From assembly GCF_913063425.1 (NCBI RefSeq), contig NZ_CAJXYK010000024.1, forward strand, positions 22,150 through 86,149: a stretch of DNA of 64,000 nucleotides, given 5' to 3'. The stretch's first letter is position 1, and each line of letters starts with the position of its first letter. The notes under the pieces were generated by a model. It did no database searches. It was not told the DNA's origin and was given only the letters and a program-made list of their open reading frames with translations. Of this stretch, positions 62,075 through 64,000 are shown in pieces. The stretch comes from an uncultured Thiohalocapsa sp. GTDB taxonomy: Bacteria; Pseudomonadota; Gammaproteobacteria; Chromatiales; Chromatiaceae. Made by a program: the position numbers and the translations under genes.

Positions 62075-64000
62075 TCAGCCGGCGGGGTCCGCTGCTGAGC
62101 CGCGGCTCGCCCCCAGGGATTGCCGTTCGCGGTAGAGTCCGGTATCCACTGCGTCGGCCATCGCTTCGCTGTCCAGGTCGCGGCCGAGGAACGCCGCGAT
62201 ACGGGCGCCGGCGCGCCGCGGCTCGGCAATGACCTCGGCATGGTCGACCCGGAGCGTGCGGATCTGGGGCTGCGCGGCCAGCCAGGCGCGGACCCGGGTC
62301 AGCTGGCGCGTATAGGTGCTGCCCAGGTCCACGGCCGCTGTGGCCGTCTGTCCATTGTCTTTGCGCGCCAGCATTCGGCGCTGCGAAGTCAGCACCTCTT
62401 CGAGGTCCCGCTCCATCAGGATCACGCGGTAGCTGTGCCCCGCCGGCAGGAACGGCAGCAGCTGGGCGACGATCTTCACCCCCTTGTTGCGGGCGTCGGC
62501 GAGCCAGGCAGCGTCGGTGCGCAGTCGGGTGGCCGCCTCCAGCTCATAGTAGCCGCGCGGGTTGCTCGTGTCGGCCTCGCGGCGGCCGTCGGTCAGGATC
62601 GGCAGGCCGCCGGCGGCGAGCATCTGCATCATCATCGAGGTGCCGGAGCGCGGCAGGCCGGAGACCACGACGATGCAGTCCTGGTCATCGAAGCTGCCGG
62701 CATCGTCAGTGCCTTGTTCATCGTGGACGGCGACCGCCGCGGCGGCCGGGCCGTGGCTGGATGTCGGATCGGCGCCCTGCGATTCGGCGGTCGCCGGCGG
62801 CGCCGTGCCGCGCCGCCGGCGACGCGCCATTGCCAGCTGCGCCTGCTGGTCCGCGGCCTTTTGCGGATCGGACAACAGGCGCCGGTAGAGCCAGAGCAGG
62901 AGCCGGTGGGCGCGGATAAAGCCCGGCGCCTGGGTCACCGCGGTGCGCCAGGCCTCCTCGGCGCGGCGCGGCTCGCCCAGGCGCACCAGCGCGAGCCCAA
63001 GCACATAGTGCGCCATGGGGTAGTGGAAGCGCAGCCAAATGGTCTCCAGGGCCAGCTCCACCGCGCGCTCGGTCCGACCCTGATGCAGCAGCGCGATCGC
63101 CAGCCCGAGGTGGGCCTGGGGGCTCAGCTCGTCGATGTCGAGCGCCGCATCGAAGGCCTGCTCGGCGGCGCGCCACTCGCGCAACGCAAGGTGGGTCTCC
63201 CCGATCAGGGTCTGCAGCATGGGCCGGCGCGGTGCGCGCTGCCGGGCGCGCGCCAGCGCTTCCAACGCCTCGCGGTGCAGGCCCTTGGCGCCGAGCGCCC
63301 AGCCGCGCAGATAGTCGAGCTCGCCGAGGTTGAGCCGCGCCAGCGTGCGCCAGTCCTCGAGCTGCCGCTTGTCATCGTCGGACAGGCGCTCGGGGTCCAG
63401 CGGCGTCTGCGTGTCGTCGTCGGCGATGCCCTGGTCACGGCGCAGTCGGGCGATCTGCTCGCGGGCGTCGTCGGCGGCGGCGCGCCGGTGCGCGGCGATG
63501 CGCTCGACCAGATCCAGCAGCGCGTCGGCCTCCCCGAGGCTGCGGTGGCACAGGCCGAGCTGGATGCCGTAGCGGTACTGATCCGGCGCATCCCGATACA
63601 GCGCCTCCAGCAGCGACAGCGCCTTGCGATGCAGCCCGCCGTCGATGTACGAGCGCGCCAGGTTGTAGCGCAGCTCACGCTCGGTGCGCTGCACCGCCGC
63701 CGCCGCGTCGTCGCCGGGCGGCTCGATGTAGCCGAGGGCGACCAGCTGGTCCAGGGCGGCCTTGGCGGCGATGGGGTCGAACTGCTCGGTCTCGCGCAGG
63801 CGCCCGTCGTTGCCGCTCACCTCGTCCCAGCTCGGGATGCGCTCCAGCGGTGTCGGATCCGTGAGTGCCTGCACCAGGGGCTTGCCGTCCATGTCCGCGC
63901 CGCAGGGCAGCCCCAACAGGCTGAGGATGGTCGGCGTCACGTCCAGCAGGCTGGCGCCGTAGATGAGCTGATCCTGCGCGACACCTGGGCCGGCCATGGC
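62075..64000 (-). CDS. Partial phosphatase/sulfatase-TPR-sulfotransferase fusion protein
   Basis: The reading frame is open to the right edge, so the N-terminus is outside the window; at least 641 residues are visible. The visible start (GASLLDVTPTILSLLGLP, then ADMDGKPL) is the C-terminal end of an alkaline-phosphatase/sulfatase-superfamily domain. TPR-like repeats follow (about 95-370), then a disordered linker, and from about residue 445 a sulfotransferase-like domain with VVSGLPRSGTSMMMQML, the PAPS-binding loop. The three modules in one chain suggest a protein acting on sulfated or phosphorylated glycans. The gene faces the atpA scrap from the opposite side. The Met at 63997 is probably internal. 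Confidence 0.82.
   Translation of the reverse strand, partial: AMAGPGVAQDQLIYGASLLDVTPTILSLLGLPCGADMDGKPLVQALTDPTPLERIPSWDEVSGNDGRLRETEQFDPIAAKAALDQLVALGYIEPPGDDAAAAVQRTERELRYNLARSYIDGGLHRKALSLLEALYRDAPDQYRYGIQLGLCHRSLGEADALLDLVERIAAHRRAAADDAREQIARLRRDQGIADDDTQTPLDPERLSDDDKRQLEDWRTLARLNLGELDYLRGWALGAKGLHREALEALARARQRAPRRPMLQTLIGETHLALREWRAAEQAFDAALDIDELSPQAHLGLAIALLHQGRTERAVELALETIWLRFHYPMAHYVLGLALVRLGEPRRAEEAWRTAVTQAPGFIRAHRLLLWLYRRLLSDPQKAADQQAQLAMARRRRRGTAPPATAESQGADPTSSHGPAAAAVAVHDEQGTDDAGSFDDQDCIVVVSGLPRSGTSMMMQMLAAGGLPILTDGRREADTSNPRGYYELEAATRLRTDAAWLADARNKGVKIVAQLLPFLPAGHSYRVILMERDLEEVLTSQRRMLARKDNGQTATAAVDLGSTYTRQLTRVRAWLAAQPQIRTLRVDHAEVIAEPRRAGARIAAFLGRDLDSEAMADAVDTGLYRERQSLGASRGSAADPAG

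Overview
The window is GC-rich, densely packed DNA from a Gram-negative bacterium. ADP-heptose synthesis genes (gmhA, hldE), an outer-membrane barrel, lipoproteins, an exosortase with its sorted protein, and paired V-type ATPase operons point to a proteobacterium. Two DUF29 proteins and a clan AA aspartic protease, families common in purple sulfur bacteria and cyanobacteria, make Chromatiales-like Gammaproteobacteria my best guess. That is inference; there is no rRNA or other marker in the window. I found no tRNA, rRNA, CRISPR array, IS element or prophage.

Layout: (1) 1-12.8 kb, mostly minus strand: a LysM-arylsulfatase, a small exported protein, an outer-membrane protein, an AraC-type regulator coupled to an exported amidohydrolase, a catalase, a PfpI/DJ-1 protein and a UPF0182 membrane protein. 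(2) 13.2-17 kb, plus strand: a giant AsmA-like protein and a BON lipoprotein. (3) 17.1-29.4 kb: an exopolysaccharide locus with a Wzz/BY-kinase-like protein, an ExeA-type ATPase broken by an in-frame TAA, a PEGA lipoprotein, four glycosyltransferases, a Wzy/ligase-like protein and a flippase. (4) 29.5-33 kb: a phosphodiesterase-like enzyme and a partner-switching module (receiver-PP2C phosphatase, HATPase kinase, STAS protein). (5) 33.2-38.4 kb, plus strand: an exosortase system with one DUF4114 substrate, a TPR protein broken by an in-frame TAG, an EpsI-like membrane protein and the exosortase. (6) 38.5-41.4 kb: gmhA, hldE and a zinc-ribbon/HEAGH membrane protein. (7) 41.4-53.7 kb, minus strand: V-type ATPase cluster 1, carrying an inserted DUF262-HEPN pair and a retropepsin-like gene. 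(8) 54.2-62 kb, plus strand: a trypsin-like protease, V-type ATPase cluster 2 and a second DUF29 gene followed by a duplicated scrap of atpA. (9) The right edge holds a partial phosphatase/sulfatase-TPR-sulfotransferase fusion.

Working together: regions 3-6 read as one cell-surface programme. Glycosyltransferases, flippase, polymerase and chain-length protein make a polysaccharide; the exosortase processes a surface protein; the partner switch, lying between them, is the likely control. Two genes of this programme carry nonsense codons, so it may be decaying, or the assembly may contain errors. The two V-ATPase clusters are divergently transcribed from a shared 505-bp gap plus the protease gene. 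Neither encodes subunit D, and cluster 2 also lacks subunit B, so the complexes must share subunits or use genes elsewhere.
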